Assembly (NCBI RefSeq): GCF_018324205.1
Contig: NZ_AP023356.1
Location: 6,635,501 to 6,699,500, forward strand
Direction of reading: 5' to 3'
DNA from: Actinoplanes ianthinogenes
GTDB lineage: Bacteria; Actinomycetota; Actinomycetes; Mycobacteriales; Micromonosporaceae
DNA: 64,000 nucleotides
The notes under the pieces are model-generated. The model was given only the letters and a program-made list of their open reading frames with translations, made no database searches and was not told where the DNA came from. The position numbers and the translations under genes were made by a program. Below, piece by piece: positions 8,466-17,628 of this stretch; within the stretch, counting starts at the first letter, position 1, and every line of letters starts with the position of its first letter.

Positions 8466-9902
8466 GTGGACGGGACCGAGACCGGCTGGGGCCGGCCTGC
8501 GGAACCAGCCCCGCGCTGGCGGGCGCTGCTCGACCGTGCCCGGCATGGTCACCGCGCCGAGGAGCCGGCGGAGGAGCCGAAGGCGGAGCCCGCCCCGGTT
8601 CCGCAGCAGTGGGGCCAGCAGGCGCCGCCGACCCGCGGGTCGGCCCGCCCGGTGAATCCGCTGGACAGCAGGCAGGGTTACGACGGTCAGCGGCGGGCCC
8701 CGGAGCCGGATCCGCGCGCTGCCGAGGCGCCGCGGCCGATGCCGCAGCGCCCGATCAACCCGCTGGACCCGCGCTGGCAGGCCCGCCCGGATCAGCAGCA
8801 GCACAGCTTCTTCGAGCCGGCGCCGCGCTCGCCGCAGCCCCCGCCGCCCACGCAGCCCCCGCCGCCCACCCGGGCGGCGTACCCGCCGGCGCCCGGCTAT
8901 CCGCCGCCGGCCCCGCAGCCCGCCCCGCCCGCCGCCCCGCAGCCGAACGGGTATGCGCCCCAGGCCTATGCCCAGGCCTACGCGCCCGCCCCGGTGGCGC
9001 CCCAGCCCGTGTCCCCACCACCCGCGCCCGCTCCGGTGGCTCCCTCGTCGCCGGCGGGCGCACGGATCGAGTGGCGGCAGACCCGCCCCGACGACGGGAC
9101 CGAGCGGGCCGTCGCGGTGATGCGGCGCAAGCTCGGCAAGCCCCGCGTGCTGGCGTTCGCCAACCCCAAGGGCGGCGTGCACAAGACCACCGCGACCGTG
9201 CTGGCCGCGGCCACCATCGGCAGCGTCCGCGGCCGCGGCGTGCTCGCCTGGGACGACAACGAGCTGCGCGGCACGCTCGGCCTGCGGGCCGGCAGCGCCC
9301 GGCACGCCCGGACGATCAAGCACCTGCTGGCCGACCTGATGCGGATCGAGGCGCTGCACGGCGACGCGCTGCTCCAGGAGCTCGACGCCTACCTGCGGCA
9401 CGCCTCCGACGGGTCCTACGACGTGCTGGCCGGCGAGGAGAACCCGCGCTTCGCCCAGCGCCTGGACCAGGCCACCGTGCGCCGGGTGACCGACCTGCTG
9501 CGCCGCACCCACGACGTGATCTGCGTGGACACCGGCAACAACGTGGAGAGCGTGAACTGGCAGACGGTCATGCGGATGGCCGACCAGCTGGTGATCACCA
9601 CAGTGCCCCGGGAGGACGCCGCCTTCACCGCGGACTGGATGCTCGACGTGCTCGAGGAGAGCGGGATGGGCGACATGGTGGCCAATGCCGTGACGTTGAT
9701 CTCGTGTCCGTCGCCGGGCGCGCTGCCGCTCCTGGAGGACTTCAAGAAGCACTTCGCCACCCGGACCCGCGCGGTCGCGGTGGTGCCCTACGACCCGGCG
9801 CTCGAGGTGGGTTCCTCGATCGAGTACGGGGACCTGCAACCGGAGACCCGGCAGGCATGGTTGCGGGCCGCGTCGACGATGTTGGAGCCCTTCGCCGAGT
9901 AG
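8466..9902 (+). CDS. MinD/ParA-like ATPase with long proline-rich N-terminus
   Basis: 478 aa. Residues 1-200 are Pro/Gln/Ala-rich with runs such as PPPTQPPPPTR and are probably disordered. The C-terminal 280 residues are a SIMIBI ATPase domain. The deviant Walker A is NPKGGVHKTTAT, with His replacing the usual Gly before the Lys. A WDDNELRGTLG block follows, then the Walker B-like DVICVDTGNNVES. The layout resembles actinobacterial EspI/MinD-like proteins linked to type VII secretion or positioning, but no ESX genes are nearby. The GTG start follows AGAAGGGA. Its partner and cargo are unknown. Confidence 0.82.
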   Translation: MDGTETGWGRPAEPAPRWRALLDRARHGHRAEEPAEEPKAEPAPVPQQWGQQAPPTRGSARPVNPLDSRQGYDGQRRAPEPDPRAAEAPRPMPQRPINPLDPRWQARPDQQQHSFFEPAPRSPQPPPPTQPPPPTRAAYPPAPGYPPPAPQPAPPAAPQPNGYAPQAYAQAYAPAPVAPQPVSPPPAPAPVAPSSPAGARIEWRQTRPDDGTERAVAVMRRKLGKPRVLAFANPKGGVHKTTATVLAAATIGSVRGRGVLAWDDNELRGTLGLRAGSARHARTIKHLLADLMRIEALHGDALLQELDAYLRHASDGSYDVLAGEENPRFAQRLDQATVRRVTDLLRRTHDVICVDTGNNVESVNWQTVMRMADQLVITTVPREDAAFTADWMLDVLEESGMGDMVANAVTLISCPSPGALPLLEDFKKHFATRTRAVAVVPYDPALEVGSSIEYGDLQPETRQAWLRAASTMLEPFAE

Positions 9903-9942
9903 TAGGCTTCCGGGGCGCTGCCAAACGAAGAGGGGGTCCCGG

Positions 9943-12900
9943 GTGTCCGACTCGTTCGTGCATCTGCACGTTCACACCGAGTATTCGATGCTCGACGGAG
10001 CGGCCCGGGTCAAGGAACTCATCGGTGAGGCCAAACGGCTCGGCATGCCGGCCGCCGCGATCACCGATCACGGCAACATGCACGGCGCCTACGAGATGTA
10101 CACGCAGTCCAAGGCCGCCGGCATCACCCCGCTGATCGGCGTCGAGGCCTATGTCGCCCCGGACTCGCGGCTGAACAAGAGCCGGGTCAAGTGGGGCCGG
10201 CCGGAGCAGAAGAGCGACGACGTCTCCGGTAACGGTGCGTATACGCACATGACCATGTGGGCCCGCAACGCGGTCGGCCTGAAAAACCTATTCCGGCTCA
10301 ACTCCCGGGCCTCGATCGAGGGCCAGCTCGGCAAGTACCCGCGGATGGACTTCGACATCATCGCGGAGCACGCCGAGGGCATCATGGGCACCACCGGCTG
10401 CCCGTCCGGCGCCGTGCAGACCCGGCTGCGACTGGGCCAGTTCGACGAGGCGCTGAAGTCCGCCGCGATGTACCAGGAGGCGCTCGGCCGGGAGCACTAC
10501 TTCCTGGAGATCATGGACCACGGTCTGTCGATCGAGAAGCGGGTCCGCGACGGCCTGCTGGAGATCGGCAAGAAACTGGGCATCCCGCCGCTGGTCACCA
10601 ACGACTCGCACTACACCTACGAGGCGCAGGCCGAGGCGCACGACGTGCTGCTCTGCGTGCAGACCGGCAGCAACATCGCCGACCCGAACCGGTTCCGCTT
10701 CGACGGCAACGGCTACTTCGTGAAGTCGGCCGAGCAGATGCGCGCCGTCGACTCCTCGGAGGCCTGGCAGGAGGGCTGCCGCAACACCCTGCTGGTGGCG
10801 TCGAAGGTGGACATCGAGGGGATGTTCACCTTCAAGAACCTGATGCCCCGGTTCCCGATCCCGGACGGCTTCACCGAGGAGGAGTACTTCCGGCACGTCG
10901 CGTTCGAGGGGCTGCGCAAACGCTTCCCGGACGGCATCCCGGAAACGCACGTCACGCAGGCGGAGTACGAGCTCGGCGTGATCATCAGCATGGGCTTCCC
11001 GGCGTACTTCCTGGTGGTCGCCGACTTCATCCAGTGGGCGAAGAACAACGGCATCGCGGTCGGTCCGGGCCGTGGCTCCGCGGCGGGCTCCCTGATCGCG
11101 TACGCCATGGGCATCACCGACCTGGACCCGCTGCCGCACGGCCTGATCTTCGAGCGGTTCCTCAACCCCGAGCGCATCTCGATGCCGGATGTCGACATCG
11201 ACTTCGACGAGCGCCGGCGCGCCGAGGTCATTCGCTACGTGACCGAGAAGTGGGGCGACGACAAGGTCGCCCAGATCGCCACGTTCGGCACGATCAAGGC
11301 GAAGGCGGCGATCAAGGACTCGGCCCGGGTGCTCGGCTACCCGTTCGCGGTCGGCGACCGGATCACCAAGGCCATGCCGCCGGACGTGATGGGCAAGGGC
11401 ATCCCGCTCACCGGCATCTTCGACAAGGAGCACAAGCGGTACAACGAGGCCGGTGAGATCCGCTCGCTCTACGAGACGGACCCGGACGTCAAGAAGGTGA
11501 TCGACACCGCCCGCGGGATCGAGGGCCTGATCCGGCAGACCGGCGTGCACGCCGCCGGCGTCATCATGAGCGCCGAGCCGATCATCGACCACATCCCGCT
11601 GATGCGCCGGGCCAGCGACGGCGTGATCATCACGCAGTTCGACTACCCGACCTGCGAGACCCTCGGCCTGCTGAAGATGGACTTCCTGGGCCTGCGGAAC
11701 CTGACGATCATCGACGACGCGAACAAGAACATCGAGCTCAACCACGGCAAGCCGCTCGACCTGCTGGCCCTGCCGCTGGACGACAAGGGCGCGTACGAGT
11801 TGCTCGCCCGCGGTGACACGCTGGGCGTGTTCCAGCTCGACGGCGGGCCGATGCGGTCGCTGCTGCGGCTGATGAAACCGGACAACTTCGAGGACATCTC
11901 CGCCGTCCTGGCGCTGTACCGTCCCGGTCCGATGGGCGTCGACTCGCACACCAACTACGCGCTGCGCAAGAACAAGCTCCAGGAGATCACCCCGATCCAC
12001 CCGGAGCTGGAGGAGCCGCTGCGGGAGATCCTCGAGCCGACGTACGGCCTGATCGTCTACCAGGAGCAGGTGCAGCGCGCCGCGCAGATCCTCGCCGGGT
12101 ACAGCCTCGGCCAGGCCGACCTGCTCCGCCGCGCGATGGGTAAGAAGAAGAAGGAGATCCTCGACAAGGAGTTCATCCCGTTCCGCGACGGCTGCCGCGA
12201 GCACGGGTACTCCGACGAGGCGATCCAGGCGGTGTGGGACGTGCTGGTGCCGTTCGCCGGGTACGCGTTCAACAAGGCGCACTCCGCGGCGTACGGGCTG
12301 GTCTCCTACTGGACGGCGTACCTGAAGGCGCACTATCCGGCCGAGTACATGGCCGGTCTGCTCACCAGCGTCGGCGACGACAAGGACAAGATGGCGGTCT
12401 ACCTGGCCGAGTGCCGCCGGATGGGCATCCAGGTGCTGCCGCCGGACGTGAACCAGTCGGCCGGTCCGTTCACCCCGGTCGGCAAGGACATCCGGTTCGG
12501 CCTGGGCGCGGTCCGCAACGTCGGCGGCAACGTGGTGGAGGCGATCGCCCGCTGCCGCAAGGAGAAGGGCGACTACACCGACTTCTACGACTTCCTGTCC
12601 AAGGTGGACGCGGTGGCCTGCAACAAGCGGACCATCGAGTCGCTGATCAAGGCGGGCGCGTTCGACTCGATGGGGCACAGCCGCAAGGGCCTGCTGGCCG
12701 TGCACGCCGAGGCGATCGACGCGTACGCCGGGGTCAAGCGGAACGAGGCGGCCGGCCAGTTCGACCTGTTCGGCGCGTTCGGCGACACCGAGGGCGCGCC
12801 GTCGGCCACGGTCGCCATGCCGACCATCGGCGACAGCGAGTGGGACAAGCGCGACAAGCTGACCTTCGAGCGCGAGATGCTCGGCCTGTACGTCTCCGAC

Positions 12901-13476
12901 CACCCGCTGGCGGGCCTGGAGCAGGTGCTCCAGAGCAACGCGGACATCAGCATCGCCGCGCTCAACGAGGAGGGCTCGGTCCAGGACGGGCAGATCGTCA
13001 CGATCGCCGGCATCCTCACCGGCGTCCAGCGCCGGATCACCAAGCAGGGCCGGGCGTGGGCGTCGGCCACCGTCGAGGACCTCGCCGGTGGCGTCGAGAC
13101 GCTGTTCTTCCCGAATACGTACGAGCTGGTCGGGCAGTACATCGCCGAGGACGCGATCGTGGTGGTCAAGGGCCGGGTGGACCGGCGCGACGACACCCCG
13201 CGGATCATGGCGATGGACATGTCCATCCCTGACATCTCACACAACCCGGACAGCAAGCCGGTGGTGCTCACCATGCCGATCACCCGGGTCACCCCGCCGC
13301 TGGTCGACGAGCTCAAGGACATCCTGTCCGGCCACCCGGGCGACACCGAGGTGCACGTCCACTTGCAGAACGGGAAGCGGACCACGGTCATCCGGCTGGT
13401 CGCGGCCCGGGTCGCGGCGACGCCCGCGCTGCGTGCCGACCTCAAGATGATCCTCGGCCCCGCGGCCGTGGCCTGA
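9943..13476 (+). CDS. dnaE: DNA polymerase III alpha subunit DnaE
   Basis: 1177 aa, the normal size for the replicative DnaE1. The N-terminal PHP domain starts FVHLHVHTEYSMLDGA, with metal-binding residues continuing in ITDHGNMHGAYEMY and NDSHYTYEAQAE. The polymerase palm carries GPGRGSAAGSLIAYA and the catalytic aspartates of PDVDIDFDERRR. Fingers, a helix-hairpin-helix region and an OB fold (about 990-1070, GILTGVQRRITKQG) follow. The GTG at 9943 lies after GAGGGGG. It lies 40 bp after the MinD-like gene. Confidence 0.97.
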   Translation: MSDSFVHLHVHTEYSMLDGAARVKELIGEAKRLGMPAAAITDHGNMHGAYEMYTQSKAAGITPLIGVEAYVAPDSRLNKSRVKWGRPEQKSDDVSGNGAYTHMTMWARNAVGLKNLFRLNSRASIEGQLGKYPRMDFDIIAEHAEGIMGTTGCPSGAVQTRLRLGQFDEALKSAAMYQEALGREHYFLEIMDHGLSIEKRVRDGLLEIGKKLGIPPLVTNDSHYTYEAQAEAHDVLLCVQTGSNIADPNRFRFDGNGYFVKSAEQMRAVDSSEAWQEGCRNTLLVASKVDIEGMFTFKNLMPRFPIPDGFTEEEYFRHVAFEGLRKRFPDGIPETHVTQAEYELGVIISMGFPAYFLVVADFIQWAKNNGIAVGPGRGSAAGSLIAYAMGITDLDPLPHGLIFERFLNPERISMPDVDIDFDERRRAEVIRYVTEKWGDDKVAQIATFGTIKAKAAIKDSARVLGYPFAVGDRITKAMPPDVMGKGIPLTGIFDKEHKRYNEAGEIRSLYETDPDVKKVIDTARGIEGLIRQTGVHAAGVIMSAEPIIDHIPLMRRASDGVIITQFDYPTCETLGLLKMDFLGLRNLTIIDDANKNIELNHGKPLDLLALPLDDKGAYELLARGDTLGVFQLDGGPMRSLLRLMKPDNFEDISAVLALYRPGPMGVDSHTNYALRKNKLQEITPIHPELEEPLREILEPTYGLIVYQEQVQRAAQILAGYSLGQADLLRRAMGKKKKEILDKEFIPFRDGCREHGYSDEAIQAVWDVLVPFAGYAFNKAHSAAYGLVSYWTAYLKAHYPAEYMAGLLTSVGDDKDKMAVYLAECRRMGIQVLPPDVNQSAGPFTPVGKDIRFGLGAVRNVGGNVVEAIARCRKEKGDYTDFYDFLSKVDAVACNKRTIESLIKAGAFDSMGHSRKGLLAVHAEAIDAYAGVKRNEAAGQFDLFGAFGDTEGAPSATVAMPTIGDSEWDKRDKLTFEREMLGLYVSDHPLAGLEQVLQSNADISIAALNEEGSVQDGQIVTIAGILTGVQRRITKQGRAWASATVEDLAGGVETLFFPNTYELVGQYIAEDAIVVVKGRVDRRDDTPRIMAMDMSIPDISHNPDSKPVVLTMPITRVTPPLVDELKDILSGHPGDTEVHVHLQNGKRTTVIRLVAARVAATPALRADLKMILGPAAVA

Positions 13477-13506
13477 CCGCGCGGCCGGATCTGGAAGGAT
13501 CAGAGG

Positions 13507-14457
13507 GTGCAACCACAGGAGCCGAACCCACCGATGGTCTTCCCGCCCGCGGGTTTTCCGCCCGCGGGGGTGGAACAGCCGGCGGCCGGCCCGCCGTGGT
13601 GGCGCTTGCAGCAGGGCAGCCGCCGGCCCTGGCGCCGGTCGCTGGCCGTCGCCGCCGGCACGGCCGCGGTGATCACCGTGCTGGGTGCGCCGTTCGGCCT
13701 GCTCTGGCACGCGCTCGCGCCGGAGGTGCCGGTGATCGACGCCGGCGACAGCGGCATCGTGGTCAACGACCCGTCGCCGGAGCAGTACATCGCCGCCGAC
13801 GGCTGGCTGACCCTGCTCGGGATCGGTTTCGGCCTGCTCGTGGCGATCGCCGCCTGGCTGCTGCTGCGCCGTGACCGCGGGCCGGCGCTGCTGCTCGGCG
13901 TGGTGGTCGGCGCCGGGGTGGCCACCCACTGGATCGCGGTGCCGATCGGCGAGCTGATCGGCAAGGACGCCTACGCGCAGTGGCGGGCCACCGCCACCCA
14001 GGGCGCCACCTATCTGGCGCCGCCCGAGGTGCACTCGATCGGGCCGACGCTGGTGCCCGCGTTCGTCGCGGCGATCGTGCTCACGCTGCTGGCCGGCTGG
14101 TCCAACGACCCGGACCTCGACCAGCCGGGCGCGCAGCCCGGTTACGGCCCCAACCATCCGGGGACGCAGCCCGGTTACGGCCCCGATCTTCCGGGGGCGC
14201 AGCCCGGTTACGGCCCCGGCGTCCCGGGGGCCCAGCCCGGTTTTGGCCCCGGCCTCCCGGGGGCGCAGCCCGGTTACGGCCCCGGCGTCCCGGGGGCGCA
14301 GCCCGGTTACGGCCCGGGCACCGGGCAGTACGGGCCGGTCGAGGAGCAGCGGCCGCTCGGCGCCGACCCGCTCAGTTCGGGCTGGCCGGGCGGGCCAGAT
14401 CCGACAGCGGCACCGGCACCGCCCGCACCCGGGCCAGCAGACCAGCCTCGCGGTTGA
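13507..14457 (+). CDS. Membrane protein with six 11-residue C-terminal repeats
   Basis: 316 aa, unknown function. Pro-rich start, then four hydrophobic segments: about 48-68 (SLAVAAGTAAVITVLGAPFG), 100-118, 124-142 and 178-198. Residues 207-272 are six near-identical repeats of the type PGAQPGYGPGV, followed by a Pro-rich tail. The Gly/Pro/Tyr/Gln repeats are probably disordered and cytoplasmic. Its last 86 bp run antisense to the end of the next gene on the other strand. GTG start after AAGGATCAGAGG. Confidence 0.72.
   Translation: MQPQEPNPPMVFPPAGFPPAGVEQPAAGPPWWRLQQGSRRPWRRSLAVAAGTAAVITVLGAPFGLLWHALAPEVPVIDAGDSGIVVNDPSPEQYIAADGWLTLLGIGFGLLVAIAAWLLLRRDRGPALLLGVVVGAGVATHWIAVPIGELIGKDAYAQWRATATQGATYLAPPEVHSIGPTLVPAFVAAIVLTLLAGWSNDPDLDQPGAQPGYGPNHPGTQPGYGPDLPGAQPGYGPGVPGAQPGFGPGLPGAQPGYGPGVPGAQPGYGPGTGQYGPVEEQRPLGADPLSSGWPGGPDPTAAPAPPAPGPADQPRG
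14125..14322 (+). repeat. 33-bp coding tandem repeat, six copies
   Basis: CAGCCCGG-anchored units recur every 33 bp (for example 14134, 14167, 14200) and encode 11-residue PGAQPGYGP-type repeats in the preceding membrane protein. Most differences between copies fall in the last two codons of each unit. Copy number may vary between strains. Confidence 0.85.
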
Positions 14458-15079
14458 GCAGCCGCAGCTCGGCGCGCAGCCGGGCGGTGGTGTCCGGCGC
14501 GGCCAGCAGCGCGTGCCGCTCTTCCAAGGTGAGCTGCGCGGTCGCGGCGACCAGGTGGGACAGCACGGTCGCGTCGTCCGGCACCTGATCGAGAATCTCC
14601 GCATTCGGCCGGAGAAGCTCCAGGTACTGCTGGAAGGCGGCCAGGACGCGAGGTTTCAGCAGCTCGGCGGTCTGGTCCGGCGCGTCGTCGTCGGCCAGCC
14701 ACTCGACCCGGGCGGTCAGGTAGGGCTCGGCGCCCTGCTCCACGTCGAGGATCCGGAACCGGCGGCGGCCCACGGTCATGATGTCGAACCGGCCGTCCGG
14801 CAGCTCGGTCACGTGCCGCAGCTCGGCGGTGCAGCCCACGTCGAACAGGTCGGCGGCGCCGACCGGGTCGGACGGCGGGGCCGGGCCGTCCCCGGGCTCG
14901 GGCGCGACCTCGCTGCCGTGCCGGAGGGTGACCACGCCGAACTCGGCCGGCGGCTCGGCCGGCTGGGCGGCCAGCTCCCGCACGAGGGCGCGATAACGCT
15001 CCTCGAAGATGTGCAGGGGCAGCACCAGACCGGGGAAGAGCACCGTGCTCAGCGGGAAGACCGGCAGCCGATCGCTCAC
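14372..15079 (-). CDS. LON peptidase substrate-binding domain protein
   Basis: 235 aa, a stand-alone Lon N-terminal (LAN/ASB) domain with no ATPase or protease part. The N-terminus LPVFPLSTVLFPGLVLPLHIFEERYR is diagnostic. GCTAELRHVTELPDGRFDIMT and GRRRFRI follow. The C-terminal 80 residues are helical. Such proteins are widespread in actinobacteria; their role is unclear, possibly substrate binding. It converges on and overlaps the preceding gene by 86 bp and is divergent from hisD. Confidence 0.9.
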   Translation of the reverse strand: MSDRLPVFPLSTVLFPGLVLPLHIFEERYRALVRELAAQPAEPPAEFGVVTLRHGSEVAPEPGDGPAPPSDPVGAADLFDVGCTAELRHVTELPDGRFDIMTVGRRRFRILDVEQGAEPYLTARVEWLADDDAPDQTAELLKPRVLAAFQQYLELLRPNAEILDQVPDDATVLSHLVAATAQLTLEERHALLAAPDTTARLRAELRLLNREAGLLARVRAVPVPLSDLARPASPN

Positions 15080-15231
15080 GGGTTCAGCCTAGTCGTCCGC
15101 TGACCTTGGTCAACCCGGCGCCGGCCGGTGCTGCTGCCGTACCGAAAAGATCTTGGATGGAAAAAGGTGACCTGCGTGTCTCAACGCCTGGGCCGCGGCC
15201 TTCTGGCCGCGAGGCTGTCGGACCGGCCGCC

Positions 15232-15237
15232 TAGACT
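15232..15237 (+). promoter_or_regulatory. -10 box of a probably leaderless his operon
   Basis: TAGACT ends 7 bp before the hisD GTG at 15245. That would place the transcription start at or next to the start codon, typical of leaderless actinobacterial mRNAs. No ribosome site precedes the GTG. No clear -35 was found at the matching distance. Confidence 0.45.
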
Positions 15238-15244
15238 GGTCCCC

Positions 15245-16555
15245 GTGCTGAATCGGATCGACCTGCGCGGCTCCCGCCGGGACCCGCGCGGTCTGCTGCC
15301 CCGTGCCCAGCTCGACGTCTCCGTTGCCGTCGAGAGGATTCGTCCCGTTGTCGAGGCGGTCCATGAGCATGGCTTCAGCGCGATCCGCGAGGCGACCGAG
15401 CGATTCGACGGGGTCAGGCTGGAGCGCCTGCGGGTGCCCGCCGAGGCGATCGCGGCCGCGGCCGAGACGCTCGACCCGGAGGTCCGCGCCGCCCTGCTCG
15501 AGGCGATCAAGCGGGCTCGCAAGGTGCACGCCGACCAGCGTCGCACCGACACCACCACCAAGGTGGTCGACGGCGGCACGGTGACCGAGCGCTGGGTGCC
15601 GGTCCGCCGCGTCGGGCTCTACGTGCCCGGCGGCCTCGCGGTCTACCCGTCCACCGTGGTCATGAATGTGGTGCCCGCCCAGGAGGCCGGCGTCGAGGGC
15701 CTGGTGGTGGCCAGCCCACCACAGACGGAGAACGGCGGGCTGCCCGACTCCCGGGTGCTCGCCGCGTGCGCGCTGCTCGGCGTGACCGAGGTCTACGGTG
15801 TCGGCGGCGCCCAGGCGATCGCCATGCTGGGCCACGGGTCGGACGGCGTCGACGAGGACGATCGCTGCGAGCCGGTCGACGTGATCACCGGGCCGGGCAA
15901 CATCTGGGTGACCGCGGCCAAGCGGCTGTTGCGCGGCGTGGTCGGCATCGACGCCGAGGCCGGCCCCACCGAGATCGCCATCCTGGCCGACGAGACCGCC
16001 GACCCGCGGCACGTCGCCGCCGACCTGATCAGCCAGGCCGAGCACGACCCGCTCGCGGCGAGCGTGCTGGTCACCGACTCGACGGCACTGGCCGACGCGG
16101 TCGAGGCCGAGCTGGCCGTCCAGGTCGCCGCGACCAAGCACGACGAGCGGGTGCGCACCGCGCTGACCGGCGAGCAGTCCGGGGTGGTCCTGGTCGACGA
16201 CCTGGAGCAGGGCCTCGCCGTGGTGGACGCCTACGCCGCCGAGCACCTGGAGATCCAGACCCGGGACGCGCGGGAGTGGGCCATGCGGGTCCGCAACGCC
16301 GGCGCGATCTTCGTGGGCGCCTGGTCGCCGGTGTCGCTGGGGGACTACGCGGCCGGCTCCAACCACGTGCTGCCCACCGGTGGCTGCGCGCGGCACTCGT
16401 CCGGTCTGTCCGTGCAGTCGTTCCTGCGCGGCATCCACGTGATCGAGTACGACGAGGCCGCCCTGCGTGACGTGGCCGGTCACGTGGTGGCGCTGGCCAA
16501 CGCGGAGGACCTGCCGGCGCACGGCGACGCCGTCACAGCGAGGTTCGCGCGGTGA
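15245..16555 (+). CDS. hisD: Histidinol dehydrogenase HisD
   Basis: 436 aa, the family's normal length. Zinc- and NAD-dependent enzyme that oxidises L-histidinol to histidine in two steps. Diagnostic blocks: GLYVPGGLAVYPSTVVMN, GVGGAQAIAMLGHG, ITGPGNIWVTAAKR, DLISQAEHDPLAASVLVT (zinc/active-site region) and GDYAAGSNHVLPTGG. The GTG at 15245 was chosen over the upstream in-frame codon at 15128 because homologues begin with LNRIDLRGS and a leaderless -10 sits just before it. Its stop overlaps hisC as GTGA. Confidence 0.96.
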   Translation: MLNRIDLRGSRRDPRGLLPRAQLDVSVAVERIRPVVEAVHEHGFSAIREATERFDGVRLERLRVPAEAIAAAAETLDPEVRAALLEAIKRARKVHADQRRTDTTTKVVDGGTVTERWVPVRRVGLYVPGGLAVYPSTVVMNVVPAQEAGVEGLVVASPPQTENGGLPDSRVLAACALLGVTEVYGVGGAQAIAMLGHGSDGVDEDDRCEPVDVITGPGNIWVTAAKRLLRGVVGIDAEAGPTEIAILADETADPRHVAADLISQAEHDPLAASVLVTDSTALADAVEAELAVQVAATKHDERVRTALTGEQSGVVLVDDLEQGLAVVDAYAAEHLEIQTRDAREWAMRVRNAGAIFVGAWSPVSLGDYAAGSNHVLPTGGCARHSSGLSVQSFLRGIHVIEYDEAALRDVAGHVVALANAEDLPAHGDAVTARFAR

Positions 16556-17628
16556 CGACGATCGACGATCTGCCGATCCGGGACGACCTGCGGGGGAAAT
16601 CGCCCTATGGCGCGCCCCAGCTGGACGTCCCGGTCCTGCTGAACACCAACGAGAATTCGTATCCGGTGCCGGACGACGTGGTCGAGGCGATCGGCAAGGC
16701 CGTGCAGGCCGAGCTGCGTGACCTCAACCGCTATCCGGACCGGGACGTGGTCGCGCTGCGCACCGAGCTGGCGAGCTACCTCGGTCACGGCCTCACCGCC
16801 GCGAACGTGTGGGCCGCCAACGGGTCCAACGAGGTGCAGCAGCAGCTGCTCCAGGCATTCGGCGGCCCGGGGCGCTCGGCCCTGGGCTTCGGCCCGTCCT
16901 ACTCGATGCATCCGTTGCTGGCGCAGGGGACCGGGACGCAGTGGATCGGCGCGCTGCGCGACCCGGACTTCGGCCTGGACCCCGCCAAGGCGGTCGCCGA
17001 GATCGAGAGACACGACCCCGACCTGGTCTTCCTCTGCTCGCCGAACAACCCGACCGGCACCGCGCTGGACCCGGCGGTCGTCGACGCGGTGCTGGCCGCG
17101 GCCCGGGGCATGGTGATCGTCGACGAGGCGTACACCGAGTTCGCCCGGGCCGGCACGGCGAGCGCGCTGACCCTGCTGCCCGGCCACCCGCGCCTGGTGG
17201 TCAGCCGGACCATGAGCAAGGCGTTCGGCTTCGCCGGCGGCCGGTTGGGCTATCTCGCCGCCGACCCGGCCGTGGTGGACGCGGTCCAGCTGGTCCGCCT
17301 GCCCTACCACCTCTCCGCGATCAGCCAGGCCGCCGCGCGGGCGGCCGTGGTGCACCGCGCGTCGCTGCTGGCCACCGTCGAGGCGATCAAGGAGCAGCGG
17401 GACCGGATCGTGGCGACGCTGCGCTCCCGCGGCGTCCGGGTCGCCGACTCCGACGCCAACTTCGTGCTGTTCGCGACCGGCGGCGACCAGAAAGCCGCCT
17501 GGCAGCAGTTCCTCGACCGGGGCGTGCTGATCCGCGACGTCGGCCTGGCCGGCTGGCTGCGGGTCACCGCCGGCACCGAGTCCGAGACTTCCGCATTCCT
17601 TGATGCCGCTGAGGAGATCCTTTCGTGA
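16552..17628 (+). CDS. hisC: Histidinol-phosphate aminotransferase HisC
   Basis: 358 aa. PLP enzyme of fold type I that transaminates imidazole acetol phosphate with glutamate to histidinol phosphate. LLNTNENSYPVPDDV near the N-terminus is typical. SPNNPTGTALDP and VDEAYTEFAR bind the cofactor ring, and the Schiff-base lysine is in SRTMSKAFGFAGGRLGY. GTG start overlaps the hisD stop, and the end overlaps hisB. Confidence 0.96.
   Translation: MTTIDDLPIRDDLRGKSPYGAPQLDVPVLLNTNENSYPVPDDVVEAIGKAVQAELRDLNRYPDRDVVALRTELASYLGHGLTAANVWAANGSNEVQQQLLQAFGGPGRSALGFGPSYSMHPLLAQGTGTQWIGALRDPDFGLDPAKAVAEIERHDPDLVFLCSPNNPTGTALDPAVVDAVLAAARGMVIVDEAYTEFARAGTASALTLLPGHPRLVVSRTMSKAFGFAGGRLGYLAADPAVVDAVQLVRLPYHLSAISQAAARAAVVHRASLLATVEAIKEQRDRIVATLRSRGVRVADSDANFVLFATGGDQKAAWQQFLDRGVLIRDVGLAGWLRVTAGTESETSAFLDAAEEILS

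Noticed and set aside
15128..15244. Longer hisD beginning at 15128
   Set aside because: It would add 39 residues absent from typical HisD; GTG 15245 matches homologue starts and the leaderless -10.
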